This document shows, in pieces, positions 8,138-16,823 of a DNA stretch of 64,000 nucleotides. The translations under genes and the position numbers were made by a program. The DNA is from Thermosulfurimonas sp. F29. GTDB taxonomy: Bacteria; Desulfobacterota; Thermodesulfobacteria; Thermodesulfobacteriales; Thermodesulfobacteriaceae. Position 1 is the first letter of the stretch. Each line of letters opens with the position of its first letter. The DNA lies in NCBI RefSeq assembly GCF_019688735.1, contig NZ_JAIFYA010000003.1, positions 248,001 to 312,000 of the forward strand, in the 5' to 3' direction. The notes under the pieces were generated by a model that saw only the letters and a list, made by a program, of their open reading frames with translations, had not been told where the DNA came from and ran no database searches.

Positions 8138-9173
8138 GGCGGTTGAGCCTCCTTCGGGTGTCCCAGGAGAGGATGAAACCGGCCAGTCCAAAAATGAATC
8201 CCAGTCCGGCGAGCACTCCGTTTATGGGGAAGGGCTCCCGATGAGATCTGGCGGGTGAAACAGGTGAAGGAGAGGGAGTGGTGGCTGGCGCCTGGGGTCT
8301 TGCGGAGGAGAGCCTCACTGTGCGTTCCGCTCGATGGCCTAGTTTACCCATGACCACCACATGAGCCTCCGCACACCGTGGTCGGGGCAAGAGAGCTATT
8401 CCTTTCTTATCGGTTACCGTGCTGGCCACCTTCCGGTTTCCGCAGAAAAGGAGAACCTGATCGCCCCGTGCCGGGGTGCCGTCGGGGAAATAGGCTTCCA
8501 CCCTGAGGCCTGAGGGAATAATGTAGACATCCATGTCAAGGCGATGAGCCTGAGCCGGAGCAACCCAGAGAAGGGCGAGTGTCAGGGCCACCGGAAGGAG
8601 TCCGGGACTTATCCGACGAAGGGCAGCCACGGTGAGCGCGGTCACCATCCCTTCCACGGCAGCCACAGGTAGATGGGCCACCAGGGCCAGCCGGGCCACC
8701 TGATAAAAGGCTTCTCCGGAGAGGGAGAGTACAAGGGCCAGTAAAATTCCGGAAAAGAGGACAGCTCCTCCTCCCAGAATTCCGGAGAAAAAGGGGCGTA
8801 TTATTCCGGGATATCTGCGCGAAAGCCAACCTACGAGAAAGGCCGGCCCGCCCATGACCAGGGTGTTCACCCCTAGTGAAAAGAGCCCCCCGAACTGAAA
8901 GAGAAGGGCCTGAAGCAGGAGGGCCACAAAGAAGGCCAGGAAGGCCAGAGGTCCAAGAAGGATCCCGGTCAGTCCGTTCAGAACGAGATGCACGCTGGTG
9001 GGACCCAGGGGAACATGAATCAAAGAGGCCATAAATACTGCGGCGGTCAGCAGCCCCAGACGGGGGATATCCTCCGGAGGGAGCCTTCTCAAACTAAGAC
9101 CCAGCCCCGGGATGGTAATTGCCCATCCTCCCGCCGATACCCAGGCCGGAAGCACACCATCGGCAATATGCAT
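8118..9173 (-). CDS. cbiM: CbiM/NikM substrate component with fused CbiL-like domain
   Basis: Residues 1-205 are the six-to-seven-helix CbiM/NikM fold. The N-terminus MHIADGVLPAW provides the metal-binding amine, His2 and the second-helix region HVPLGPTSVH. Residues 210-290 form a soluble beta domain like CbiL/NikL (HRLDMDVYIIPSGLRVEAYFP). A Pro/Ser linker and a final membrane helix (about 318-338) follow, resembling the CbiN/NikN small subunit. The whole is one 351-residue chain, so three usual subunits appear fused. Strong AAGGAGG site before the ATG. Confidence 0.88.
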   Translation of the reverse strand: MHIADGVLPAWVSAGGWAITIPGLGLSLRRLPPEDIPRLGLLTAAVFMASLIHVPLGPTSVHLVLNGLTGILLGPLAFLAFFVALLLQALLFQFGGLFSLGVNTLVMGGPAFLVGWLSRRYPGIIRPFFSGILGGGAVLFSGILLALVLSLSGEAFYQVARLALVAHLPVAAVEGMVTALTVAALRRISPGLLPVALTLALLWVAPAQAHRLDMDVYIIPSGLRVEAYFPDGTPARGDQVLLFCGNRKVASTVTDKKGIALLPRPRCAEAHVVVMGKLGHRAERTVRLSSARPQAPATTPSPSPVSPARSHREPFPINGVLAGLGFIFGLAGFILSWDTRRRLNRLASSRD

Positions 9174-9186
9174 GGAATTTCCTCCT

Positions 9187-10020
9187 TTAATTACCTAAAA
9201 GTTCGAGACCGGTGGGGGCCACTGCCTTAGCGGGAAATACATATAGCCACATCCCTGAACGGATTATCAGGGGAAAAGTACGATTGGCATAAGAGGTCCG
9301 GCCAGAGGGGAGAGAGGCATTTATGACCCACCATCCCGCCTCAGGAAAACCCACTGCAAAGAAACCGTTTTCGTCCGTAACCACCGTTTGGGTTATGAGG
9401 GGATCGTTAATGCGTCCGTAAGCGTCCACCGGAAGCTTTTCCTCCGGTACATAGAACCCGTTGAACTTTTCCACCTCAAGGACGAGTCCGGCCGCCGGTT
9501 TTCCGTTGAGAAGTACTTTTCCCCGGAAGACCTGCCCCACCCTGAGTCCGTAGGGCCGGGTAAGGGGGATGATTTCCAGCTTAAAGCCACAGCGGTTGCG
9601 CCATCCCCGTTCCACCTGAACATGGAAGGGGGTTTTCATGAAGTCCTTCCAGACCTCTCCCTCCTCCTGGTTGAGATAGGGACGGGCCTCGAGACAGAGG
9701 AGATGATCGCCCCTTTCCGTGGGAAGATAATCCACCCGGTACCCGAAACGCTTTTTACCGGAGGCGTAGTCCTTTATCTCAATGCGGGTAAAGGAAACAG
9801 TGGCCTTTTCCCCGGAAGGGGTAATTACATATCCTTTCGGAACTTTTAGATCAAACAGAATTCCTTCAAAGGGATGCCCGAAAAGCACCCGGAAGGAAAT
9901 CTCCTGTCCCCTCAGCCCATAGCCCTGTCCTTTAATAGGCACGGCTATGATAAAGTGCGCCCATGCCAGAGCCGGGAACAAAATCCCTATCAAAACACAA
10001 CCCAAGATCCCCTTTCGCAT
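9187..10020 (-). CDS. DUF4198 periplasmic nickel/cobalt uptake accessory protein (NikK-like)
   Basis: The protein has a signal peptide (ILGCVLIGILFPALAWA) and mature sequence starting at HFIIAVP, the usual DUF4198 start. Two beta domains follow, the second resembling a carboxypeptidase-regulatory fold (AGLVLEVEKFNG, VVTDENGFFAV). NikK-type proteins act with NikM/CbiM in metal uptake, and cbiM follows 13 bp later. Two ATGs stand in tandem; the second (10020) has the better 7-nt spacing to GGAGG. The metal specificity is inferred from the operator upstream, not from this protein. Confidence 0.8.
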   Translation of the reverse strand: MRKGILGCVLIGILFPALAWAHFIIAVPIKGQGYGLRGQEISFRVLFGHPFEGILFDLKVPKGYVITPSGEKATVSFTRIEIKDYASGKKRFGYRVDYLPTERGDHLLCLEARPYLNQEEGEVWKDFMKTPFHVQVERGWRNRCGFKLEIIPLTRPYGLRVGQVFRGKVLLNGKPAAGLVLEVEKFNGFYVPEEKLPVDAYGRINDPLITQTVVTDENGFFAVGFPEAGWWVINASLPSGRTSYANRTFPLIIRSGMWLYVFPAKAVAPTGLELLGN

Positions 10021-10044
10021 CATCCGACCTCCTTCTTTTCTTGT

Positions 10045-10081
10045 GTGCTACTAAACTACTAAAAATAGCACCAAAAGTCAA
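10045..10081 (-). promoter_or_regulatory. promoter with NikR-like operator for the ECF metal transporter
   Basis: On the minus strand a TTGACT -35 box (10076-10081) is followed at once by the inverted repeat GTGCTA-N15-TAGCAC (10045-10071), which covers the spacer and the weak -10 region. NikR operators in several bacteria are about 27-28 bp palindromes with 6-7 bp arms and this spacing. A repressor bound here would block polymerase. The identity of the regulator is inferred; no nikR gene is in the window. Confidence 0.55.
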
Positions 10082-10172
10082 GCAAGAGATTTTCGGAATA
10101 GTCTGAGTAGTAGGGGAGTTTCAAAATACAGAATCTATTGATCATCTTTCAATCTATGGTTAATAAAAAAAC

Positions 10173-11171
10173 ATGCCGCTCGTGGCGCTGGATTGTGAGG
10201 GGCCCATCACCCTCAACGACAACGCCTTTGAGTTTGCCGAGGCCCTTATTCCCCGCGGGGGGGACTTCTTCGCCCGGGTTTCCCGTTACGACGACTATCT
10301 GGCGGATGTGGAGAGGCGCCCTGGTTATAAGGCCGGAGACACGCTGAGGCTGATCCTGCCTTTCCTCAAGGCCTTCGGGGCCACCAACCGGGGCCTCCGG
10401 GAGTTCTCCCGTCGGACCTTAAAGGTCCTCCCCCGGGCGGTGGAGACCCTGCGGGCCCTGAACCGCATGGTTCCCACCTTTATCATAAGCACCAGTTATC
10501 GTCCCTATCTCGAGGCCCTGTGCGCGGTTTCGGATTTTCCCCTGGAACGGGTCTTCTGTACGGAGGTGGACTTCCATCTGGTGAAACTCTCCCCGGCCGA
10601 GGAGAGGGAGCTCCGGAGGATGGTGGAGGAGATCCTGGCCCTTCCCCTGATAGAGATCCCCTCCGGAGCCCGGACCCTTTCCGACCTTCCTCCGGAGAGC
10701 CGGCGCGCCGTGGAGGTCATGGAAAGGATCTTCTGGGAGAGGCTTCCGGAGATGGAGTCCGGTCGGTTTTTGAGGGAGGTCAATCCCGTAGGGGGCCGGG
10801 AGAAGGCCCGGGCCCTGGAGGCGGCGCTTACCGAGGCCGGAGGGCCGCCCCTCTATGTGGGGGACAGCATTACCGATGTGGAGGCCCTGGAGCTGGCCCG
10901 CGAGAGAGGGGGCGGGGCAGTGGCCTTTAACGCCAACCGCTACGCCCTTAGAGTCGCGGAGTTCTATGTGCTTTCCGAAACCGCCGAGCCGGAAAGGTTG
11001 CTCGCCGAGGTCTTTCTCTCCGAGGGGCGGGAAGGGCTCCGTGAGTTCGTTCGCCGCGCAGGGGAGGGTTTTGAGGCGGGTGTGGTGGAGGAGGCCGGGC
11101 CGGATCTGATCCCCCGGAGCGAGGCCTTCCGCAAAGGGGTGCGCGGAGAGTCCATAGGGGCGCTGGGATGA
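10173..11171 (+). CDS. HAD-superfamily hydrolase, EhaR-like
   Basis: The 332-residue protein opens with the HAD motif I as LVALDCEGPIT (nucleophile Asp, then a Glu in place of the usual second Asp). It has an alpha-helical cap and motif IV as YVGDSITDVEALELA. The overall pattern, including LDCEGPITLNDNAFE, resembles proteins named energy-converting hydrogenase A subunit R in methanogens, whose reaction is not established. It overlaps the rhomboid gene by 4 bp (ATGA). The ATG follows a TTAATA box by about 8 nt with no Shine-Dalgarno site. Confidence 0.7.
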   Translation: MPLVALDCEGPITLNDNAFEFAEALIPRGGDFFARVSRYDDYLADVERRPGYKAGDTLRLILPFLKAFGATNRGLREFSRRTLKVLPRAVETLRALNRMVPTFIISTSYRPYLEALCAVSDFPLERVFCTEVDFHLVKLSPAEERELRRMVEEILALPLIEIPSGARTLSDLPPESRRAVEVMERIFWERLPEMESGRFLREVNPVGGREKARALEAALTEAGGPPLYVGDSITDVEALELARERGGGAVAFNANRYALRVAEFYVLSETAEPERLLAEVFLSEGREGLREFVRRAGEGFEAGVVEEAGPDLIPRSEAFRKGVRGESIGALG

Positions 11172-11914
11172 TCCCGCTCCAGGACATTCTGCCCCGCCGC
11201 CGGGTGCCCATAGTTACCTGGGGAATCATCGCCGCCAACACCCTCGTCTTCGTCCTGGAGATCCTCCTTCCGGAGGGAACCAGGGATCTCCTCCTTCACT
11301 ATCTCGGTCTCGTTCCCGCCCGGATAACCGATCCGACATGGGCCCGCCTGCACGGGTTTCCCCCGGGAGCCTACCTCACCTTCCTGACCCACCTGTTTCT
11401 CCACGGGGGCTGGGTGCACTTCCTAGGCAACATGTGGACCCTCTGGATCTTCGGCGACAATGTGGAGGATCGTCTGGGACACTTTCGCTTCCTGATGTTC
11501 TACCTCCTGTGCGGAATAGCCGCGGCCCTGGTTCAGGTTTACATGCACCCCCATTCCCCCATCCCCACCATAGGGGCCTCCGGGGCCATTTCCGGGGTGC
11601 TGGGGGCCTATCTCGTCATGTTCCCCCTGGCCAGAGTGGTGGTGCTGGTGCCCGTCTTCTTCATTCCTCTTTTTTTCGAGATCCCTGCGGTGCTTTATCT
11701 GGGCTACTGGTACCTCCTTCAGGTCTTCTCCGGAACGCTTTCCCTGGCCCTTCCCGAACCGGTGGGAGGGGTGGCCTGGTGGGCGCATGTGGGAGGCTTC
11801 CTCGCCGGCGTGATTACCCACCGGCTGTTTCTCCCACGCGAGCGTTACCTGTGGCGCGACGAAGAGTTGCCCTGGGGCAATGTGGTCTCCTATCTGGATC
11901 GAATAAATCGCTGA
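11168..11914 (+). CDS. rhomboid family intramembrane serine protease
   Basis: This 248-residue, multi-helix protein has the rhomboid catalytic dyad: Ser138 in IGASGAISG and His207 in WWAHVGGFLAG. The loop-1 signature FLHGGWVHFLGNMWTLWIFG is complete. Rhomboids cleave transmembrane helices inside the membrane. It is coupled to the HAD gene upstream and stands 13 bp before an SDH-type proteinase gene, which suggests a membrane-proteolysis unit. Confidence 0.92.
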   Translation: MIPLQDILPRRRVPIVTWGIIAANTLVFVLEILLPEGTRDLLLHYLGLVPARITDPTWARLHGFPPGAYLTFLTHLFLHGGWVHFLGNMWTLWIFGDNVEDRLGHFRFLMFYLLCGIAAALVQVYMHPHSPIPTIGASGAISGVLGAYLVMFPLARVVVLVPVFFIPLFFEIPAVLYLGYWYLLQVFSGTLSLALPEPVGGVAWWAHVGGFLAGVITHRLFLPRERYLWRDEELPWGNVVSYLDRINR

Positions 11915-11927
11915 AGAGGGGGTAAAC

Positions 11928-12794
11928 ATGAGCGGTTTTGACTTCTTCTGGTTCTTTTTCATGCTGGCGGCCCTGCAGCCCATTATCCGCCAGCGACTGC
12001 TCGAGGCCGCCCGCCAGCGCATGATCGCGAGAATTGAAAAGATGCGCGGCTCGAGGGTCATCCTCCTGGTGCATCGACAGGAAACCATGAGTCTTCTGGG
12101 GTTTCCGGTCATGCGTTTCATCGACATAAACGACTCGGAACAGGTGATACGGGCCATTCACATGACCGATCCGGAGGTCCCCATCGATCTCATTCTCCAC
12201 ACCCCCGGAGGGCTGGTGCTGGCGGCTCTTCAGATCGCCCGGGCGGTGAAGAAGCACCCGGCGAAGGTCACCGCCTTCGTTCCCCATTACGCCATGAGCG
12301 GGGGGACGCTTATTGCGCTTGCCGCCGACGAGATCGTCATGGACGAGCACGCGGTACTGGGGCCGGTGGACCCCCAGCTGGGGCAGTTCCCGGCGGCTTC
12401 CATCGTGCGAGCCGCCCGGGAAAAACCTCTGGAACATGTGGAGGATCAGACCCTGATCCTGGCGGACATGGCCGAAAAGGCCCTGCGGCAGATGAGGGAG
12501 AACCTGCGGGACCTCCTGTCCGGAAAGTACCCGCCGGAGAAGGTGGACGAGCTCTCGGAGCTCCTCACCCAGGGGCACTGGACCCACGACTACCCCATCA
12601 CCTTTGAAGAGGCCCGCAAGATGGGGCTTCCGGTGCGCAAGGACATGCCCCACGAGATATATCAACTCATGAGTCTCTTCCCGCAACCGGTGCGTCAGGC
12701 CCCTTCCGTGGAGTTTACCCCGGTGCCGCGTCGGGCGCCCGCGGGCTCCCAGAATCAGCACTCCATTTTTTCCCTGCTGCGCCGGTGCCTTTAG
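11928..12794 (+). CDS. membrane-anchored Clp-fold serine proteinase (SDH family, PF01972)
   Basis: One N-terminal helix (DFFWFFFMLAALQPII) anchors a ClpP/crotonase-like domain. The nucleophile is expected at Ser124 in YAMSGGTLIALAAD, and HTPGGLVLAA forms the upstream oxyanion segment; the later Lys/His/Asp partners are less certain. The family, named serine dehydrogenase proteinase, has members in archaea and bacteria with unclear targets. A GAGGGGG site precedes the ATG. A C-terminal tail of about 40 residues rich in Pro and Gln lies beyond the domain. Confidence 0.85.
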   Translation: MSGFDFFWFFFMLAALQPIIRQRLLEAARQRMIARIEKMRGSRVILLVHRQETMSLLGFPVMRFIDINDSEQVIRAIHMTDPEVPIDLILHTPGGLVLAALQIARAVKKHPAKVTAFVPHYAMSGGTLIALAADEIVMDEHAVLGPVDPQLGQFPAASIVRAAREKPLEHVEDQTLILADMAEKALRQMRENLRDLLSGKYPPEKVDELSELLTQGHWTHDYPITFEEARKMGLPVRKDMPHEIYQLMSLFPQPVRQAPSVEFTPVPRRAPAGSQNQHSIFSLLRRCL

Positions 12795-12800
12795 ATTCGG

Positions 12801-12829
12801 TTGACCCCGCCGGGCTTCCCGGCTAATTT
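12801..12829 (+). promoter_or_regulatory. sigma70-type promoter with a palindromic spacer
   Basis: TTGACC (12801-12806) and TAATTT (12824-12829) stand 17 bp apart, 31 nt before the aminopeptidase ATG. The spacer contains the inverted repeat GCCGGG-CTT-CCCGGC (12809-12823), which could be an operator or the hairpin of a terminator for the upstream gene. The promoter reading is by eye only. Confidence 0.45.
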
Positions 12830-12859
12830 GGGCGATAAGATCCCTGCCAGGAGGTGCCC

Positions 12860-14272
12860 ATGGCCCGCAAGAAGAAAGACGAGGTCAAGGAACTGAAGGA
12901 GAAGCTGGCGCTTTCGCCTAGACCGGTCTGGGATCAGCTTTCCGAAAAGGAGAAAAAGGCCGTCGAGCGGCTTGCGGAAGACTATCGCCGGTTTCTTTCC
13001 CTGGCCAAGACCGAGCGGGAATGCGTGGAGGCTATGGTGGCCCTCCTCAGAAAACAGGGATTTACCTCCGAGCCCTCGGCCCGGTGTTATACCGTGTTCC
13101 GGGACAAGATGCTGGCGGTGATGGTGGCCGGTCAGAAACCTCCTTACTACGGTCTGCGTCTCATCGCCACCCACATCGACAGCCCCCGTCTGGACCTTAA
13201 GCTCCATCCCCTCTACGAGGATCTGGATCTCGCCTTCTTCAAGACCCATTACTACGGGGGAATAAAGAAGTACCACTGGGTGGCCCGGCCGCTGGCCCTC
13301 CACGGAGTGGTGGTCAAGCCCGACAGAAGCCGCGTCCGGGTGGTGGTGGGAGAGGACCCCGGGGATCCCGTGCTCACGGTCTGCGACCTCCTTCCTCACC
13401 TTTCCCGAAAGATTCAGGGGGACAAGAAGCTCGCCGAGGCCATTCCCGGGGAGAAGCTCAATGTGCTCGTGGGAGGGCTTCCCCTGGTGGGCGGCCCGGA
13501 GGACAAGGAGCGGATCAAGCTTTCCATCCTTAAGATCCTGCACGAGAAGTACGGTCTCACGGAGGAGGATTTCGTGAGTGCGGAACTGGAGGTGGTGCCC
13601 GCGGGACCGGCGGTGGAGGTGGGGCTCGATCGGGCCTTCATCGGGGGCTACGGTCAGGACGACCGCATCTGCGCCTTCGCGGCGCTGGCCGCGGTCCTGG
13701 AGGTAACGGATCCCCCCTATTCCACCCTGGTGGTGTTCATGGACAAGGAGGAAATAGGTTCCGACGGAAACACCGGGGCCAAGAGTCGATTCCTGGAAAA
13801 ACTGATCTACGAATTCCTGAAGCTCTACGGCGTGACCCCCCAGGGGGACACCGTGCTCGAGACCTTTCTGCGCACCAGGGCCGTCTCCGGGGATGTCACC
13901 GCCGGTATGGATCCCCACTACATGGAGGTTCACGAGAAGTTGAACGACGCCCGGATGGGCTACGGGGTGGTGCTGACCAAGTACACCGGACACGGCGGGA
14001 AATACATGGCCAACGACGCCCACGCGGAATACATGGCCTGGCTGAGACGAATCTTTGCCGAGGCGAAGGTGGTGTACCAGGCCGCCTCCATGGGGAAGGT
14101 GGACGAGGGCGGCGGTGGCACCGTGGCCAAGTACCTTGCGGCCTACGGCATGGACATCGTGGACCTGGGGCCGCCGCTTCTTTCCATGCACTCCCCCTTT
14201 GAGGTGGCTCACAAGGGCGACCTTTACATGACTTACCGGGCCTACAAGGCCTTCCTTTCCGCCGGTGACTGA
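12860..14272 (+). CDS. M18 family zinc aminopeptidase
   Basis: The 470-residue cytosolic enzyme removes N-terminal residues from peptides. The dinuclear zinc ligands are recognisable in THIDSPRLDLK, the DDRICAFAAL region, DKEEIGSDGNTGA and the C-terminal MHSPFEVAHKGD. GGKYMANDAHAEYMAW is also family-typical. The ATG at 12860 is preferred to a GTG at 12854 because AGGAGG lies 6 nt before it. Its stop overlaps the trmI start by one base (TGATG). Confidence 0.93.
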   Translation: MARKKKDEVKELKEKLALSPRPVWDQLSEKEKKAVERLAEDYRRFLSLAKTERECVEAMVALLRKQGFTSEPSARCYTVFRDKMLAVMVAGQKPPYYGLRLIATHIDSPRLDLKLHPLYEDLDLAFFKTHYYGGIKKYHWVARPLALHGVVVKPDRSRVRVVVGEDPGDPVLTVCDLLPHLSRKIQGDKKLAEAIPGEKLNVLVGGLPLVGGPEDKERIKLSILKILHEKYGLTEEDFVSAELEVVPAGPAVEVGLDRAFIGGYGQDDRICAFAALAAVLEVTDPPYSTLVVFMDKEEIGSDGNTGAKSRFLEKLIYEFLKLYGVTPQGDTVLETFLRTRAVSGDVTAGMDPHYMEVHEKLNDARMGYGVVLTKYTGHGGKYMANDAHAEYMAWLRRIFAEAKVVYQAASMGKVDEGGGGTVAKYLAAYGMDIVDLGPPLLSMHSPFEVAHKGDLYMTYRAYKAFLSAGD

Positions 14273-15045
14273 TGAGCGAGACCATCCGGGAGGGGGATCC
14301 CATCCTGCTGTGTCTTCCCGAGGGGGGGTCCTACCTCCTTCGGGCCGAGGAACGGGTGTTTCACACCCATCGAGATCGCGTTCCCCTTTCCGGGTTCATT
14401 GGAAAACCTTACGGTAGCAGGGTGATAGGCCCCAACGGCACCCCTTTTTACGCGCTTCGGCCCACCATCCACGACTACCTCATGAAGGTGCGCCGGGCCA
14501 CTCAGATCATTTACCCGAAGGACATAGGCCTGATCCTCCTCAAGCTCGATGTGGGGCCGGGGAAGGTCGTACTCGAGTGCGGCACCGGTTCCGGCGCCCT
14601 CACCACCGCTCTGGCCCACGCGGTGGGGCCGGAGGGCCGGGTGATCTCCTACGAGCGGGAGGAGCGTTTCCGGGAACTGGCCCGGGAAAACCTGCGTCGG
14701 GCCGGGCTGGCCGAAAGGGTGCTCCTCAAGGGCGAGGCCACGGAGGGATTCGAGGAGAAAGAGGCCGTGGATGCGGTCTTTCTGGATGTGCGCGAGCCCT
14801 GGGAGTTGCTCCCTGCGGCCTGGCGAGCCCTCAAGGGTGGAGCTCCTCTGGGTGTGCTGGTCCCTACGGTGAATCAGGTCTCGCGCCTGCTTGCGGCCCT
14901 TGAGGATCACCCCTTTGTGGGGCTCGAGGTCCAGGAGATCCTTCAGCGTTTCTACAAGGTTAATCCCGAACGACTGCGCCCGGAAGACCGTATGGTGGCC
15001 CACACCGGCTACCTCATCTTCGCCCGGAAGGTGCTGGAAAGGTGA
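14272..15045 (+). CDS. trmI: tRNA (adenine-N1-)-methyltransferase TrmI
   Basis: The 257-residue protein methylates A58 in the T-loop of tRNAs, a modification that stabilises tRNA in thermophiles. The N-terminal beta domain carries [20 protein letters not shown], and the Rossmann domain has the SAM-binding motif [15 protein letters not shown] followed by motif [15 protein letters not shown]. It is translationally coupled on both sides (TGATG before, GTGA after). Confidence 0.93.
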   Translation: MSETIREGDPILLCLPEGGSYLLRAEERVFHTHRDRVPLSGFIGKPYGSRVIGPNGTPFYALRPTIHDYLMKVRRATQIIYPKDIGLILLKLDVGPGKVVLECGTGSGALTTALAHAVGPEGRVISYEREERFRELARENLRRAGLAERVLLKGEATEGFEEKEAVDAVFLDVREPWELLPAAWRALKGGAPLGVLVPTVNQVSRLLAALEDHPFVGLEVQEILQRFYKVNPERLRPEDRMVAHTGYLIFARKVLER

Positions 15046-16214
15046 GACGCGAAACTTTCCTTTATCGGAAACTCGAGGAGGCCCTAGAGCTTCTGGGGGT
15101 CCCGGACAAGACCTTTGATCTGCATCTGGTAAACGACCGAAGGATAGCCGAAATAAACTCTCGATACCTGGGGAGGTCCGGCCCCACCAATGTGATTTCC
15201 TTTTCCCTCTGGGAGAGACGGCGTCCCGCCGGGCATCCTCATCTGGGGGAGATCTTCATCTCCGTGGAGACCGCCCGGCGCGAGGCCCGGGAATACGGAC
15301 TCCCGGTGAGGGACTACCTTCTGGCCCTTGCCCTTCACGGGCTGCTTCACCTCCTAGGCTACGATCACGAACGGGGACTCTACGCCCCGGCCCTTATGGC
15401 CCGAAAAGAGGCCTGGCTTCTTGAAAAATTATTGGGGGCGGGGCATAAAGCTATAGTGAACTTCGTGAAAAGGAGGGAATACATGCCGGCCAAACTTGCG
15501 GTGAATGTGGATCATGTGGCCACGGTGCGGGAGGCCCGCAAGGTCCACTATCCGGATCCGGTTCACGCGGCGGTGCTTGCCGAACTGGGAGGGGCCCACG
15601 GGATCGTGGTGCATCTGAGGGGCGATCGTCGCCACATCCAGGAGCGGGATGTGCGCCTTCTGCGGGAGATAGTCAAGACCAGGCTGATCCTGGAAATGGC
15701 CCCCACGGAGGAGATGATGGAGTTTGCCCTTTCGGTCAGGCCTGATCAGGTGACCCTGGTTCCGGAGCGCCGGATGGAGATCACCACCGAGGGGGGTATG
15801 GCGGTGAAGGGTCGGGTGAAGAGGGTGCGCACCGCGGTGGAACGGCTAAAGGAGGGGGGGATCCCCAGGGTGAGCATATTCATCAATCCGGATCCGGCGG
15901 AACTCAAGTCCGCGGCCAGGACCGGAGCAGATGTGGTAGAGCTCCACACCGGCCACTACGCGGAAGCTACCACTTACGAGGAACGGGAACGGGAGCTTGC
16001 CCGCCTTGAGGAGGCCGCCCGGGTGGCCCGGGATCTCGGCTTTGAGGTCCACGCCGGCCACGGACTTTCTTACGAGAATGTGGGGCCGGTGGCCGCTATT
16101 CCGGACATAGAGGAATTCAGTATCGGTCACGCCATTGTCGCCCGGGCCATCATGGTGGGGATGAAGGAGGCGGTACGGGAGATGCTCTCCCTTATCGAGA
16201 AGGCCCGGGGTTAG
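15042..16214 (+). CDS. ybeY-pdxJ: fused YbeY endoribonuclease and PdxJ pyridoxine 5'-phosphate synthase
   Basis: One uninterrupted 390-codon frame encodes two enzymes. Residues 1-138 are YbeY, the zinc endoribonuclease of rRNA maturation, with His99, His103 and His109 in [11 protein letters not shown]. Residues 148-390 are PdxJ, which condenses 3-amino-2-oxopropyl phosphate with deoxyxylulose phosphate to make vitamin B6 ([37 protein letters not shown]). About ten residues join them. The start is GTG overlapping the trmI stop. A strong internal site allows separate PdxJ synthesis (next entry). A one-base shift before the junction would end YbeY at TAG, so a sequencing or recent indel event is possible. 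Confidence 0.9.
   Translation: MRRETFLYRKLEEALELLGVPDKTFDLHLVNDRRIAEINSRYLGRSGPTNVISFSLWERRRPAGHPHLGEIFISVETARREAREYGLPVRDYLLALALHGLLHLLGYDHERGLYAPALMARKEAWLLEKLLGAGHKAIVNFVKRREYMPAKLAVNVDHVATVREARKVHYPDPVHAAVLAELGGAHGIVVHLRGDRRHIQERDVRLLREIVKTRLILEMAPTEEMMEFALSVRPDQVTLVPERRMEITTEGGMAVKGRVKRVRTAVERLKEGGIPRVSIFINPDPAELKSAARTGADVVELHTGHYAEATTYEERERELARLEEAARVARDLGFEVHAGHGLSYENVGPVAAIPDIEEFSIGHAIVARAIMVGMKEAVREMLSLIEKARG
15483..16214 (+). CDS. pdxJ: pyridoxine 5'-phosphate synthase from an internal start
   Basis: The ATG at 15483 is preceded by AGGAGGGAATAC, an ideal Shine-Dalgarno site and spacing, and gives a 243-residue PdxJ of normal family length. It lies in frame inside the YbeY-PdxJ frame. 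I infer that free PdxJ is made from this start even if the fusion is also translated. Confidence 0.75.
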   Translation: MPAKLAVNVDHVATVREARKVHYPDPVHAAVLAELGGAHGIVVHLRGDRRHIQERDVRLLREIVKTRLILEMAPTEEMMEFALSVRPDQVTLVPERRMEITTEGGMAVKGRVKRVRTAVERLKEGGIPRVSIFINPDPAELKSAARTGADVVELHTGHYAEATTYEERERELARLEEAARVARDLGFEVHAGHGLSYENVGPVAAIPDIEEFSIGHAIVARAIMVGMKEAVREMLSLIEKARG

Positions 16215-16217
16215 GTC

Positions 16218-16448
16218 TTATTGAGGGCGTTCGGCCTCCGGGAGCTTCGCCGCTTCCAGGCGTTTGAGGGCCTCCTCGAGGCTCATGATACCCTTGGCCA
16301 CGGCGTAGGCCACATAGGGATAAACCCGGGGATCGTAACCCTCGGGACGGGGGAAAAGCCCCTTGGCCCGAAGCTTGGCCAGTTTCGCTCGCCTCCGGCG
16401 CCGTCTCTCGATCTCCCTCTTCCGCTCGATCTTTTTGTGTCTGGCCAT
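16218..16448 (-). CDS. small basic protein of unknown function
   Basis: The 76-residue product starts with MARHKKIERKREIERRRRRR and continues with a short helical part containing VAYAVAKGIMSLEEALKRLE. The Arg/Lys-rich start suggests RNA or ribosome binding; it faintly recalls DUF6800-type proteins, but I cannot assign a family. It converges on pdxJ with 3 bp between stops. A GGGGTGAGG stretch precedes the ATG. Confidence 0.6.
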   Translation of the reverse strand: MARHKKIERKREIERRRRRRAKLAKLRAKGLFPRPEGYDPRVYPYVAYAVAKGIMSLEEALKRLEAAKLPEAERPQ

Positions 16449-16541
16449 GAGTTCGCCTCACCCCTTGATTTTCGTTTTCGGCCCTTTTATATAAAGGCTA
16501 CCCCTGCTTCCGTCAAGAACTTATATTTAGGGTGAGCGGAG

Positions 16542-16787
16542 ATGCGGTGTGCAAGGTTGAGGACTCTGGCTCGAGATTGGTTTTTGAAGGTGCGGGAGGA
16601 TGCCCTGGCACCGGCCAGGATGATGGAGTTCATCCATCGTCACATTCGGCAGTGTGCGGTGTGTCAGGATGACCCGGATCTCCCTCAGGAAGTGGAGAAG
16701 ATCCGGGAGTTCATCCGGGCTCCGGAGGTCGTTCCCACGGTTCGGGAGATCTCCGAAGAGGTCGACGAAGACAACCCTCTTGTCTAA
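16542..16787 (+). CDS. small protein with a zinc-finger-like H-x3-C-x2-C motif
   Basis: The 81-residue protein has His34, Cys38 and Cys41 in HRHIRQCAVC, matching the H-x3-C-x2-C pattern of zinc anti-sigma (zf-HC2) domains. The remainder is acidic and helical. It is shorter than most anti-sigma factors, has no membrane segment and no sigma factor gene beside it, so the role is open. The start has a weak GAGCGGAG site. Confidence 0.55.
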   Translation: MRCARLRTLARDWFLKVREDALAPARMMEFIHRHIRQCAVCQDDPDLPQEVEKIREFIRAPEVVPTVREISEEVDEDNPLV

Positions 16788-16823
16788 ACGGGAAATCGGT
16801 TAAAAAATATGAGTTGGATTTAG

